A stretch of 64,000 nucleotides of DNA from JAFDYH01 sp049840875 (GCA_049840875.1 JASGJE010000014.1:202957-266956), one strand, 5' to 3'. Shown: positions 16,454-25,400, counted from the stretch's first letter. Notes: generated by a model not told the origin, from the sequence alone. A program made the numbers and translations.

Positions 16454-19400
16454 ATGGCAGCTAAATACCGGGAATTTTCAGGGCTTAATCTTCCATCTAT
16501 CGAGCAGGAGATTTTGGCCAAATGGTCTGAAAAACAGGCCTTTGAAAAAAGTGTTTCCTTACGGGAAGGCGCTGAACCATTCGTATTCTATGAAGGTCCT
16601 CCGAGTGCTAACGGCATGCCCGGTATTCACCACGTCATTTCCCGCACGTTGAAGGATTTGGTTTGCCGCTACAAGACCATGAAGGGATACCAGGTAAAAC
16701 GTAAGGGCGGTTGGGATACACATGGATTGCCGATTGAGTTGGGTGTAGAAAAAGAACTCGGCATTACAAAAGAAGACATTGGTAAAAAGATATCTGTAGA
16801 AGAATACAATCAGAAATGCCGCGAAGCCGTATTGCGATTTAAGGATAAATGGGATGATATCACCCGCAAGATGGGTTATTGGGTGGATTTGAATGACCCG
16901 TATATCACATTCACGAATGAGTATGTTGAAACACTCTGGTGGATATTAAAGCAGCTTTATAAAAAAGGACTTCTTTACAAAAGTGTGAGCATACAGCCTT
17001 ATTCACCGGCGGCTGGTACGGGCTTAAGTTCGCATGAACTGAATCAACCGGGAACGTATAAAGATGTGAAGGATACGAGTGTGGTCGCGATGTTTAAGGC
17101 AATTAAAAATGAAAAATTAAAAATTAAAAATGCTGAGGGCGATATTTTCTTCATGGCATGGACGACTACGCCTTGGACATTGCCTTCAAATCTTGGATTG
17201 ACTGTCGGACCAAACATTGATTATGTATTGGTAAAAACTTTTAATCCTTATACACACTTACCCGTCAACGTTATATTGGCGAAAGCATTGTTACATAAAT
17301 ATTTCAAAGCGGAAGGAGAGAACGGTGATTTCGATGTATACAATGAAAAAGTGAAAGCTCAATTACCAGAGGCTTCGAAAGCCTCCCCTAAAGGGGGAGG
17401 TTTGGAGGGGGCTCTTCCTTGGAAAATACTGGCTGAGTTCAAAGGAAAAGAATTAGAAGGGTTGAGTTATGAGCAACTTCTTCCGTATGAAGCAAACAAA
17501 ATAGATAATCCAAATTCATTTAAAGTTTTACTCGGTGATTTCGTAACTACGGAAGATGGTACCGGCATTGTGCATACCGCGCCTGCATTTGGAGCAGATG
17601 ACTATCGTGTTGGTAAAAAATATGATATCGGTATTCTCACGATGGTTGATCGCGAAGGCAAATTCGTTGACGGCCTTGGCGAATTCAGCAACCGTTATGT
17701 AAAGAATTATAAAGACGATCCGAAATACGTTGATGTGAATGTTGACATCAGTGTAAAGCTAAAGAAGGAAAACAGGGCTTTTAAAGTAGAGAAATACGAA
17801 CACAGTTATCCGCACTGCTGGCGCACCGATAAACCGGTTTTATATTATCCGCTCGACGCATGGTTTATCAAAACCACTGCATTGAAAGATAAGATGGTTG
17901 AGTTGAACAAAACCATCAATTGGAAGCCAAAAGCAACAGGGGAAGGCCGCTTTGGCAACTGGCTGGAAAATATGGTGGACTGGAACCTGAGCCGGAGTCG
18001 TTTCTGGGGTACCCCGCTGCCTGTTTGGAGAACTGAAGATGGCAAAGAAGAAAAATGTATCGGATCGATCGAGGAATTGAACACCGAAATAAGAAAAGCG
18101 AACGATAAACTGGGTGGCGATGTCAATAAACATTATTTACACGACGGAATTTTAGATTTACATAAACCTTATGTGGATGAAGTGATACTGGTAAGTGAAA
18201 GCGGTCAACCAATGCGTCGTGAGCCTGATCTTATTGACGTATGGTTCGATAGTGGCGCTATGCCTTATGCGCAATGGGGTTTGGATTATGATAAATTAAA
18301 AGCTGGTGATCCACGTCCGTTCAAAGTGCCTTTTGATACCAATTATCCTGCAAGTTTTATAGCAGAAGGAGTTGACCAGACAAGAGGGTGGTTTTACACA
18401 TTACATGCGATCTCGTCTTTACTGTATGAAAGCGTTGCCTATAAAACCTGTGTGTCTAATGGGCTCGTGCTGGACAAGAACGGAAACAAGATGAGCAAGC
18501 GTCTCGGCAACGTGGTAAACCCATTTGACACCATTGAAAAGTTTGGCGCTGATGCAACACGCTGGTACCTGATTACGAATGCGTCGCCCTGGGATAACCT
18601 GAAGTTTGACCTGGAAGGTATCAAAGAGGTACAACGTAAGTTTTTCGGCACGTTATATAATACTTACCAATTTTTTGCTCTTTACGCCAACGTGGATGGT
18701 TTTTCATTCAAGGAAAAATACATTCCGGTAAAAGACCGACCGGAAATAGACCGGTGGATTCTTTCCTCATTGAATACAGTGGTAAAAAAGGCTACCGATT
18801 ACATGGATGACTATGAACCAACGCAGGCCGGACGTGTGATTGAAGATTTTGTGGACGAGCATCTCAGCAACTGGTATGTACGTCTTTGCCGTCGACGCTT
18901 CTGGAAAGGTGAATATGAACAGGACAAAATCTGTGCTTATCAAACTTTGTATGAGTGTCTCGAAACGGTTGTTCGTTTGATCGCTCCTATTTCGCCATTC
19001 TTTAGCGATGCCCTTTTCCAGAATCTGAATTCCGTAACAGGAAGATTTAAAGAAGACTCGGTACATCACGTAAGATATCCAGAACTGGAGGGTACTCAGA
19101 ACCCTACTTTGGGGGGCAGGGGCGCCATAGATATCGGGCTGGAAGAGAGAATGCAGTTGGCACAGGATGCGTCATCGCTCATTTTGTCACTAAGAAAGAA
19201 GGTAAATATAAAAGTGCGGCAACCACTGCAAAAAGTGTTGATTCCGGTTTTGAATCCTTCGATGAAGGAGCAGCTTCAGAAAGTAGAGGATTTGATAAAG
19301 AGCGAAGTGAATATTAAACAAGTAGAATATCTGACGGAAACAGAAGGGTTTATAAAGAAAAAGATCAAGCCCAATTTTGTTGCTCTGGGTAAGAAATTAG

Positions 19401-19900
19401 GAGCTAAAATGAAGGCTGTTTCAGCGGCCCTCGCTGCGTTTACGCAGGACGATATTTCAAAATTGGAAAAAGAAGGGCAATATAATTTGTCAATTGATAA
19501 CGAACCCGTAATATTACAGGCTCATGAAGTCGAAATAGCCAGCGAAGATATTCCCGGCTGGACTGTTGCCAGTAAAGGCAGCCTGACGGTAGCTCTCGAC
19601 ATCACAATCACTCCGGAACTTGAAAATGAAGGAAATGCACGTGAATTCGTGAACCGAATCCAGAAAATCCGGAAGGACAGTGGTTTTGAACTGACAGATA
19701 GAATAGATGTAAAAGTGTCAGCAACTAATGGTTTAAAAGAGTCGTTGGCACAGTTTAAAGACTATATTTGCGCCGAAATTCTGGCAGATAAGCTGGAATT
19801 GGTGCCCGAACTTGAGGATAGTGATGGCACTGTCCCGACAGCTATCGGGATTGAAGTGAATGATGTTTTGTTAAAAGTGATCGTTACAAAAAAAGGCTAA
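16454..19900 (+). CDS. ileS: Isoleucine-tRNA ligase, with several repeat-derived inserts
   Basis: IleS charges tRNA(Ile). The start at 16,454 (M-A-A-K-Y-R-E-F-S-G-L-N) is chosen because the longer frame from 16,280 runs through a terminator and repeat DNA. This gives 1,148 residues. The HIGH-type motif G-I-H-H lies near residue 57, the editing-domain motif W-T-T-T-P-W-T-L-P-S-N near residue 235, and K-M-S-K-R near residue 679. The protein carries in-frame stretches of dispersed repeat at about residues 216-226, 306-320, 878-891 and 1126-1132. Editing domain and C-terminal domain are affected, not the active site. The dksA-like gene follows after 4 bp. Confidence 0.95.
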   Translation: MAAKYREFSGLNLPSIEQEILAKWSEKQAFEKSVSLREGAEPFVFYEGPPSANGMPGIHHVISRTLKDLVCRYKTMKGYQVKRKGGWDTHGLPIELGVEKELGITKEDIGKKISVEEYNQKCREAVLRFKDKWDDITRKMGYWVDLNDPYITFTNEYVETLWWILKQLYKKGLLYKSVSIQPYSPAAGTGLSSHELNQPGTYKDVKDTSVVAMFKAIKNEKLKIKNAEGDIFFMAWTTTPWTLPSNLGLTVGPNIDYVLVKTFNPYTHLPVNVILAKALLHKYFKAEGENGDFDVYNEKVKAQLPEASKASPKGGGLEGALPWKILAEFKGKELEGLSYEQLLPYEANKIDNPNSFKVLLGDFVTTEDGTGIVHTAPAFGADDYRVGKKYDIGILTMVDREGKFVDGLGEFSNRYVKNYKDDPKYVDVNVDISVKLKKENRAFKVEKYEHSYPHCWRTDKPVLYYPLDAWFIKTTALKDKMVELNKTINWKPKATGEGRFGNWLENMVDWNLSRSRFWGTPLPVWRTEDGKEEKCIGSIEELNTEIRKANDKLGGDVNKHYLHDGILDLHKPYVDEVILVSESGQPMRREPDLIDVWFDSGAMPYAQWGLDYDKLKAGDPRPFKVPFDTNYPASFIAEGVDQTRGWFYTLHAISSLLYESVAYKTCVSNGLVLDKNGNKMSKRLGNVVNPFDTIEKFGADATRWYLITNASPWDNLKFDLEGIKEVQRKFFGTLYNTYQFFALYANVDGFSFKEKYIPVKDRPEIDRWILSSLNTVVKKATDYMDDYEPTQAGRVIEDFVDEHLSNWYVRLCRRRFWKGEYEQDKICAYQTLYECLETVVRLIAPISPFFSDALFQNLNSVTGRFKEDSVHHVRYPELEGTQNPTLGGRGAIDIGLEERMQLAQDASSLILSLRKKVNIKVRQPLQKVLIPVLNPSMKEQLQKVEDLIKSEVNIKQVEYLTETEGFIKKKIKPNFVALGKKLGAKMKAVSAALAAFTQDDISKLEKEGQYNLSIDNEPVILQAHEVEIASEDIPGWTVASKGSLTVALDITITPELENEGNAREFVNRIQKIRKDSGFELTDRIDVKVSATNGLKESLAQFKDYICAEILADKLELVPELEDSDGTVPTAIGIEVNDVLLKVIVTKKG
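17101..17131. repeat. A-rich repeat in frame in ileS
   Basis: AATTAAAAATGAAAAATTAA followed by AAATTAAAAA is the same simple repeat found between genes at 2,178, 5,165, 10,649 and 11,022. Here it encodes I-K-N-E-K-L-K-I-K-N just before the conserved editing-domain block of IleS. Confidence 0.6.
17371..17412. repeat. G/C-rich palindromic repeat in frame in ileS
   Basis: CCTCCCC (17,382-17,388) and GGGGAGG (17,394-17,400) form a perfect stem with a five-base spacer, followed by TTTGGAGGGGGCT. It encodes S-K-A-S-P-K-G-G-G-L-E-G-A, a low-complexity loop with no counterpart expected in IleS. Such AAAGGGGGAGG elements are frequent intergenic repeats in Bacteroidetes. Confidence 0.65.
19086..19125. 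repeat. Probable repeat-derived segment in frame in ileS
   Basis: The stretch GGAGGGTACTCAGAACCC, then TACTTTGGGGGGCAGGGG, is G-run rich and unlike the surrounding codons. It encodes E-G-T-Q-N-P-T-L-G-G-R-G in the anticodon-binding region. The repeat assignment rests on composition only, as no second copy is in the window. Confidence 0.4.
19833..19850. repeat. Palindromic repeat in frame in ileS
   Basis: TCCCGACAGCTATCGGGA is a near-perfect 18-bp palindrome related to CCGATAGCTATCGG in hemD (6,816-6,829). It encodes part of V-P-T-A-I-G-I near the C-terminus of IleS and leaves the frame intact. Confidence 0.7.
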
Positions 19901-19904
19901 TTGT

Positions 19905-20729
19905 ATGGCTACCAAGAAGAAACCCGCAGCAAAACCTGCGCCTAAAAAGGCAGCGAAGCCAGCTGCGAAACCTGCGCCTAAAAAGGCAGCAAAGCCCGCT
20001 GCAAAACCTGTGGCTAAAAAGATTGCTCCTGCTCCTAAAAAGGCGGCAAAGCCCGCTATTGCGCAAAAGCCGGTTGCAAAAAAAGAACAACACGTAAAGC
20101 CGGTAGAAAAGCCGGTCGTTGTTGCCAAAAAACCTGAAATAATACAAGCTGAAAAGCCCGTTGTGGCAGTAAAGAAAGGGGAAAGAGATCCTAAATCATT
20201 GGTATCTATAAAACCGCCAATAAAATCCGTAATGAAAAAAGAACCGCCAAAACCCACAAAGGTGGTGATACCAAAAACGACGACCAGTAAATCTGTGAAA
20301 TACGAACCTGAGTTTATGAAATCTGTTTTGGATAATCCAATAAATGAAAATAACGGACCAACTATGCGCTATTCTGATGCTGATCTTGCCGAGTTTAGAG
20401 AACTGATTTCCAAAAAACTGGATGCTGCCAAGAAGGAACTTGCCTATCTCCAGGGCTTGATAACAAGAAAAGATGAAGGTGGGGATATGGATGAAGGTCG
20501 CTACATGACAATGGAAGATGGCAGTGTAAGTATGGAAAGAGAACAGCTGAGCCAAATGGCAAGCCGTCAAATCACATTTATCGATCACCTGGAGAAAGCA
20601 ATGATGCGTATTGAAAACAAAACATACGGCATCTGTAGGGTTACTGGTAAACTCATTGATAAGGCAAGGCTTCGTGCCGTGCCGCATGCCACATTGAGCA
20701 TCGAGGCTAAACAAATGATGAATAAGTAA
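19905..20729 (+). CDS. DksA/TraR-family protein with a histone-H1-like basic N-terminal tail
   Basis: A 274-residue protein in two parts. Residues 1-100 are repeats of K-P-A-A-K-P-A-P-K-K-A, a lysine/alanine/proline tail like those of bacterial H1-like proteins and likely to bind DNA or RNA. Residues 145-274 form a DksA/TraR-type coiled coil and C-terminal finger region (Y-G-I-C-R-V-T-G-K-L-I ... R-A-V-P-H-A-T-L-S-I-E). Only one of the four zinc cysteines of classical DksA is left, so the finger is probably metal-free. DksA proteins modulate RNA polymerase. The gene is coupled to ileS, four bases downstream, and has its own terminator. Confidence 0.8.
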   Translation: MATKKKPAAKPAPKKAAKPAAKPAPKKAAKPAAKPVAKKIAPAPKKAAKPAIAQKPVAKKEQHVKPVEKPVVVAKKPEIIQAEKPVVAVKKGERDPKSLVSIKPPIKSVMKKEPPKPTKVVIPKTTTSKSVKYEPEFMKSVLDNPINENNGPTMRYSDADLAEFRELISKKLDAAKKELAYLQGLITRKDEGGDMDEGRYMTMEDGSVSMEREQLSQMASRQITFIDHLEKAMMRIENKTYGICRVTGKLIDKARLRAVPHATLSIEAKQMMNK

Positions 20730-20750
20730 AAGCCTTTTCATAAAGATCTG

Positions 20751-20777
20751 GCCCGGCATCCGTGCCGGGCTTTTTTT
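20751..20777 (+). terminator. Intrinsic terminator after the dksA-like gene
   Basis: GCCCGGCA and TGCCGGGC form a perfect 8-bp stem with a four-base loop, followed by seven T residues. It ends the ileS/dksA-like unit. Confidence 0.9.
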
Positions 20778-20924
20778 ATTGCATATTCTCCCGCATAATC
20801 ACGTCCCCCTAATGATTATCACTTATTGATATTCGTTTTTCTTTCGTAATCTGAGTGTTAATGAATTTTTAGCGCAATTATTCTTCAGTACAGACCGTTA
20901 TATTTCTTCCAAAACCGATATTTT

Positions 20925-21635
20925 ATGAAAAGAGACCACCTGCTGCTTTCACTGTTGATTTTCATTTCCATTATTGCTGCCAATTGCTCAAAAGGGCCGA
21001 TGGGCCCACAGGGTGATACCGGCCCGCAGGGCCCAACCGGAGCTACTGGTGCAACGGGTCCCCAAGGTCCGAAAGGTGACTCTGGTGCCGTCGGTCCAAA
21101 AGGTGATTCTGGAATAAACGGAACTAATGGAACCAACGGTACTAATGGCACTAATGGGCAGGACGGCGCACAAGGTCCAGCAGGTCCACAGGGACCGGCA
21201 GGTAGCTCGAATGTTATCTATTCAAATTGGTTTAATGATGATGATGGTATGGACATAACATGGGCCGACTCTACATTGCCTCCCGTTGTCGCTACAGAAA
21301 CCTTCTCGAGGGCGTTTAAATTTGCTCCTGATATTACCCAGGGTATTCTTGATTCAGGTGTCGTGCTCTGTTACCTCCGGGGCGTGTCGCTTATCGCACC
21401 GACCCTGCTTCCATATACACAGGATGGTGTCGAAGTAAATTTTGCACCGCTTGAAGGTGAAATCATGTTTTATATCCGGAACCCCACTACGCATAATTTT
21501 ACAACTATAGGACCAATAGGTTTTGAATACCGGTACATCATCATCCCCGGTGGTGTAATGGCAAATGGCAGAAGATTAAATCCCAAATCGATGAGTTACC
21601 AACAACTTTGTGCAACTTATCATATCCCTCAATAA
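20925..21635 (+). CDS. Collagen-like repeat lipoprotein
   Basis: A 236-residue protein with a lipoprotein signal (lipobox near I-A-A-N-C, Cys24), then about 24 Gly-X-Y triplets (G-P-M-G-P-Q-G-D-T ... G-P-Q-G-P-A-G), including an unusual run of G-T-N-G-T-N repeats. It ends in a globular domain of about 135 residues with many aromatic residues. Collagen-like stretches in bacteria form triple helices on the cell surface, and the C-terminal domain may act as trimeriser or binding head. Partner and function are unknown. It stands alone, followed by its own terminator. Confidence 0.8.
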   Translation: MKRDHLLLSLLIFISIIAANCSKGPMGPQGDTGPQGPTGATGATGPQGPKGDSGAVGPKGDSGINGTNGTNGTNGTNGQDGAQGPAGPQGPAGSSNVIYSNWFNDDDGMDITWADSTLPPVVATETFSRAFKFAPDITQGILDSGVVLCYLRGVSLIAPTLLPYTQDGVEVNFAPLEGEIMFYIRNPTTHNFTTIGPIGFEYRYIIIPGGVMANGRRLNPKSMSYQQLCATYHIPQ

Positions 21636-21662
21636 TTATTTGAAAATAATAACCGTAATTTG

Positions 21663-21688
21663 AATCCACTCGTAAGAGTGGATTTTTT
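21663..21688 (+). terminator. Intrinsic terminator after the collagen-like gene
   Basis: AATCCACTC and GAGTGGATT form a perfect 9-bp stem closed by a GTAA tetraloop and followed by a T run. The next gene starts 27 bp later. Confidence 0.85.
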
Positions 21689-21714
21689 ATTATTAACGGG
21701 ATTAACTGCTTTCA

Positions 21715-22200
21715 ATGACTATTCAGTTTGTGTATGAAAAACCAAAAGTGTTACAGGCGTTGCGATATCACTTTATTTCCAGGCCTGAAATAAGGATCAT
21801 GATCATCCTGGTAAATGTGTTTGCATTAGCTTCCGCATTATTATTTTATTTCAAAAAAGTAACGCCGACTGCTTTTCTTACAAGTTCTTTTCTATGGTTT
21901 ACATTAATGATAAGTTTCTGGTTCATTATGCCATCGCTTGTTTACAAAAGAAATTCCACGTTCAAAGATCATTTTACAATGGATTTTAAAGACGATGGAT
22001 TTTCGTTGGGTAACGAACGTGGATCCAGAAGCTGGTCATGGGCATCATTATCTAACTTCCTGGAGAGCCCTCATTTTTTTCATTTATACTTTGATAGCCG
22101 GTCATTCTTCTTAGTACCAAAGACCGGTTTTAAAGCAAGCGAAGAAATTTCTGCAATGCGGCAGTTATTGAAGGATAAAGTAGTGAGCGTCAAAAAATAG
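21715..22200 (+). CDS. YcxB-like membrane protein
   Basis: A 161-residue protein with two membrane helices (about residues 27-46 and 54-74), followed by a soluble beta-rich part containing the W-S-W-A-S-L-x-N-F motif and a segment F-H-L-Y-F-D-S-R-S-F-F-L-V-P-K-T-G-F. That order (two helices, then a W/F/L-V-P-K block) is typical of YcxB-like proteins, whose role is not known. It converges with the acetyltransferase gene downstream. Family assignment is moderate. Confidence 0.6.
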   Translation: MTIQFVYEKPKVLQALRYHFISRPEIRIMIILVNVFALASALLFYFKKVTPTAFLTSSFLWFTLMISFWFIMPSLVYKRNSTFKDHFTMDFKDDGFSLGNERGSRSWSWASLSNFLESPHFFHLYFDSRSFFLVPKTGFKASEEISAMRQLLKDKVVSVKK

Positions 22201-22269
22201 AAAAAGGAAAAAAGTTGAAACACGGGTTAGGTTCGCTGATGCCTCTCATCTCACACCTGGCATCCGTTT

Positions 22270-22698
22270 CTACAATTGCTTTTCCATCACAAAATGGGGA
22301 ATCGTTACTTCTGTAAATTCATCACCTTTGGCCTTGTAGCCCATTTTCTCATAAAATCCAAGTGCATATTTCCGGGCATGCATCATAATGAACTTATAAC
22401 CATGGTCCCTCGCAATATTTTCAGCAAACTGCATCAATGCACGTCCTACACCTTTACCCTGCAGGTCGTTTAGAACCGCCATTTGCCTCAATTTGATCAC
22501 TTGAGGGCTCTCTTCTGTAAGCATGCAGCAGCCTAATATGCGGTCATCCTCAAAAGCAGCGATCAACATGTTATCCTTTTCGCCTTCCAGTTCTTCTGGT
22601 GTGAATGTGAGCCCAAGCGGTTTACGCAAAATATCATCTCTCAGCTTTACCATTTGCTGATATTCCTTCGAGCCATGGTCAATAATCTTCAAAGCCAT
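22270..22698 (-). CDS. GNAT family N-acetyltransferase
   Basis: A 142-residue single-domain acetyltransferase. The acetyl-CoA loop is in M-A-V-L-N-D-L-Q-G-K-G-V-G-R-A-L-M (the Q/R-x-x-G-x-G/A pattern near residues 76-90), preceded by a beta strand with R-I-L-G-C-C-M-L. The end A-L-G-F-Y-E-K-M-G-Y-K fits the usual last strand. Its substrate cannot be told from sequence; related small enzymes act on amines, amino acids or protein N-termini. It is transcribed alone, divergent from acpP. Confidence 0.85.
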   Translation of the reverse strand: MALKIIDHGSKEYQQMVKLRDDILRKPLGLTFTPEELEGEKDNMLIAAFEDDRILGCCMLTEESPQVIKLRQMAVLNDLQGKGVGRALMQFAENIARDHGYKFIMMHARKYALGFYEKMGYKAKGDEFTEVTIPHFVMEKQL

Positions 22699-22848
22699 AC
22701 CAAATGTTTGGAAAATTGAAATTTACAAATATCCTTTTAGACGCCAATAAATAAACAAACTTATTTTGCGGTAAATTGTTGATTACAAGAAGGTGAAAAA
22801 GCTGATTTTTTAGCCTGCAAAGATAAATCAGGAAAAACCAAGCTTAAA

Positions 22849-22878
22849 TTGGTGATTTATTCAAAAATTCTATTTTTG
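22849..22878 (+). promoter_or_regulatory. acpP promoter, Bacteroidetes type
   Basis: TTG (22,849-22,851) and TATTTTTG (22,871-22,878) match both consensus boxes with a 19-base spacer, the optimal distance for the Bacteroidetes housekeeping sigma factor. The acpP start follows 27 bases later. Confidence 0.8.
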
Positions 22879-22905
22879 CAGCCATATTAACTAAATCAAA
22901 ACGAC

Positions 22906-23142
22906 ATGTCAGACATTGCATCAAGAGTAAAAAAGATTATCGTTGATAAATTGGGAGTGGACGAAGCAGAAGTTACAAATGAAGCTTCATTTACCAACGA
23001 CCTCGGTGCCGATTCATTGGATACCGTTGAATTAATAATGGAATTTGAAAAAGAATTCAACATTTCCATTCCGGATGAGCAGGCTGAGACCATTACTACA
23101 GTTGGTCAGGCTGTTTCTTATTTGGAAGAGCATGCAAAATAA
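22906..23142 (+). CDS. acpP: Acyl carrier protein
   Basis: A 78-residue acidic protein that carries growing fatty-acyl chains on a phosphopantetheine arm. The attachment serine is S37 in the textbook motif L-G-A-D-S-L-D-T-V-E-L. The four-helix fold with acidic helix II (E-L-I-M-E-F-E-K-E-F) is intact. A strong promoter precedes it, a hairpin terminator follows and fabF comes next, the usual order in Bacteroidetes. Confidence 0.97.
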   Translation: MSDIASRVKKIIVDKLGVDEAEVTNEASFTNDLGADSLDTVELIMEFEKEFNISIPDEQAETITTVGQAVSYLEEHAK

Positions 23143-23216
23143 TGCGATAATCATTTCCGCAAGGAAATACCTGGATTTCTCTGGTGCAATAACCATTAGA
23201 GAAAAATAAAATTACT

Positions 23217-23254
23217 CCGCCTTCTGACTGTCGTTTGCAGCGAAGGCGGTTTTT
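23217..23254 (+). terminator. Terminator or attenuator between acpP and fabF
   Basis: CCGCCTTC and GAAGGCGG form a perfect 8-bp stem with a 17-base loop, followed by TTTTTAT. Partial read-through would give more acpP than fabF transcript, which fits the high cellular need for ACP; that last point is inference. Confidence 0.75.
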
Positions 23255-23284
23255 ATCTTTAACTATAGATACCCGACAGGCTGT

Positions 23285-24538
23285 ATGGAATATAAAAGGA
23301 TAGTCGTTACAGGAATGGGAGCTATTACGCCACTAGGCAACACTGTGCAGGATTATTGGAAAAATCTTGCAGATGGAGTGTCTGGCGCTGACTTTATTAC
23401 CTTATTCGATGCCTCCAAGTTCAAGACAAAGTTTGCCTGCGAAATAAAGAATTTTGATGCGACGAATTACCTCGAAAAGAAAGAGGCAAGAAAGATAGAT
23501 CGCTTTACACAAACGGCACTCGTTGCAAGTGATGAGGCGGTAAAAGACGCAGGTATTAATAAGGATAATGTAAATGTAGATAGGGTAGGCGTTGTGTTCG
23601 CAAGTGGGATCGGCGGGTTGATTACATTTCAGGAAGAGGTAACCAACTTTGCAAAGGGAGACGGTACTCCGCGTTTTAATCCTTTCTTTATTCCAAAAAT
23701 GATATTGGATATTGCAGCAGGACAAATATCCATGCGCCATGGTTTTCGTGGACCAAACTTCGCTGTCGTCAGCGCTTGTGCATCTTCAACCAACGCAATG
23801 ATGGAAGCTTTTAACCTGATTCGTATGGGTAAAGCCGATATTATCGTAACAGGCGGAGCTGAAAGCGTAGTGAGAGAAGCTGGTGTCGGCGGTTTTAATG
23901 CCATGAAGGCATTAAGTGAAAGAAATGATGACCCGAAAACTGCATCACGCCCTTATGACAAAGACCGCGATGGTTTTGTAATGGGTGAAGCCGCTGGTGT
24001 TTTGATCTTTGAAGAGCTCGAACACGCTAAGAAAAGAGGCGCCAAAATTTATTGTGAAATAGCTGGTGCAGGAGCTACTGCAGATGCACATCATATTACA
24101 GCGCCACATCCGGAAGGACTGGGTGCAAAGAATGTAATGATACAGGCACTGGATGACGCCGGTATGCAGCCGCAGGATATTGATTATATAAACACACATG
24201 GTACCTCAACACCGTTAGGCGATATTTCTGAAATAAAAGCAATCACTTCGGTTTTTGGTGATCATGCCTATAATTTAAATATCAGTTCTACAAAATCGAT
24301 GACCGGGCACTGCCTGGGGGCAGCCGGAGTTATCGAAGGTATCGCTGCCATCATGAGTGTTGTGGATGATGTTATCCCTCCAACAATTAATCATTTTACG
24401 GATGACCCCGAGTTGGATCCCAAACTCAATTTTACTTTCTGGAAAGCACAAAAGAAAACGGTAAGAGCTGCGTTGAGCAATACATTTGGCTTTGGAGGTC
24501 ACAATGCATGCGTGATTGTGAAAAAATTTGCCAATTAG
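23285..24538 (+). CDS. fabF: Beta-ketoacyl-ACP synthase II
   Basis: FabF elongates acyl-ACP by condensation with malonyl-ACP. The 417-residue protein has the full catalytic set: C165 in V-V-S-A-C-A-S-S, H305 in T-H-G-T-S-T-P-L-G-D and H342 in S-M-T-G-H-C-L-G-A-A-G. It directly follows acpP and precedes rnc, an order common in Bacteroidetes. Confidence 0.97.
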   Translation: MEYKRIVVTGMGAITPLGNTVQDYWKNLADGVSGADFITLFDASKFKTKFACEIKNFDATNYLEKKEARKIDRFTQTALVASDEAVKDAGINKDNVNVDRVGVVFASGIGGLITFQEEVTNFAKGDGTPRFNPFFIPKMILDIAAGQISMRHGFRGPNFAVVSACASSTNAMMEAFNLIRMGKADIIVTGGAESVVREAGVGGFNAMKALSERNDDPKTASRPYDKDRDGFVMGEAAGVLIFEELEHAKKRGAKIYCEIAGAGATADAHHITAPHPEGLGAKNVMIQALDDAGMQPQDIDYINTHGTSTPLGDISEIKAITSVFGDHAYNLNISSTKSMTGHCLGAAGVIEGIAAIMSVVDDVIPPTINHFTDDPELDPKLNFTFWKAQKKTVRAALSNTFGFGGHNACVIVKKFAN

Positions 24539-24639
24539 TATCTATATGATCAAAATAAAGGAATTCACAAGCTAAGCCCGGGGCTGTTTTAATTGATAAA
24601 CTTTCAAACCTTTCAATTTTTTTTCGTAGCTTAAACATT

Positions 24640-25386
24640 GTGGATTTTTTCAAACAACTTTTCAATAAGCACACTGGCCCTTCTTTTAAAAAGCAGCTAA
24701 AGAATATTCTTGGCTTTTTACCTGGAAATATATCGCTATACAAGACGGCTCTCACACATCGTTCCATCCGTGAAGGCGCTGCTGAAAACAATGAACGCCT
24801 GGAATATCTTGGTGATGCTGTTCTCAGTGCATTAATTGCTGATTATCTATTTAAACGCTATCCTTATAAAGAAGAAGGATTTCTTACAGAAATGCGAAGC
24901 AAGATGGTAAACCGGCAACAACTGAATGAGATTGCTATACGCATGGGGTTGAAAAAAATTACTCTCTTTAATAAAATGGACGGTTCACTAAAAGTGAGCC
25001 AGATATTCGGTAATACACTGGAAGCATTAATTGGCGCCATCTATCTTGATAAAGGATATAAGAAGACGAATAAGTGGGTAATGGATTATATCATTCTTCC
25101 ACATATGTTCATCGATGAACTGGAACTACTCGAAATAAATCATAAAAACAAACTCTATGGCTGGGCCAATAAAAATGGTAAAACATTAGAGTTTGAAACC
25201 ATTGATGAGCGAATGGAAAACGGTCGTCGCCTCTTTACCGTTGCAGCAGTAGTGAATGGTGAAAATCTTGCCGAGGGAAAAGCATTTAATAAAAAAGATG
25301 CGTCGCAAATAGCTGCGCAGGTCGCCGTAGGTAAACTGGGATTGCTGAATGCGGATAACGGGCATCCAACTGAAGAAAATAACTAA
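24640..25386 (+). CDS. rnc: Ribonuclease III
   Basis: RNase III cuts double-stranded RNA, including rRNA precursors. The start is GTG at 24,640, giving 248 residues. The catalytic signature E-R-L-E-Y-L-G-D-A-V-L lies near residue 51. A double-stranded RNA-binding domain occupies about residues 168-240, with K-K-D-A-S-Q-I-A-A-Q-V-A in its last helix. The upstream 100 bp hold no clear promoter, so it may be read from fabF. A long A/T-rich inverted repeat follows the gene. Confidence 0.96.
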   Translation: MDFFKQLFNKHTGPSFKKQLKNILGFLPGNISLYKTALTHRSIREGAAENNERLEYLGDAVLSALIADYLFKRYPYKEEGFLTEMRSKMVNRQQLNEIAIRMGLKKITLFNKMDGSLKVSQIFGNTLEALIGAIYLDKGYKKTNKWVMDYIILPHMFIDELELLEINHKNKLYGWANKNGKTLEFETIDERMENGRRLFTVAAVVNGENLAEGKAFNKKDASQIAAQVAVGKLGLLNADNGHPTEENN

Positions 25387-25400
25387 AAAACATTGCTCGA

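Noticed and set aside
20925..21210. A CRISPR-like array in the repetitive part of the collagen-like gene
   Set aside because: The repeats are in-frame Gly-X-Y codons with no constant repeat and spacer pattern. No cas genes are in the window.
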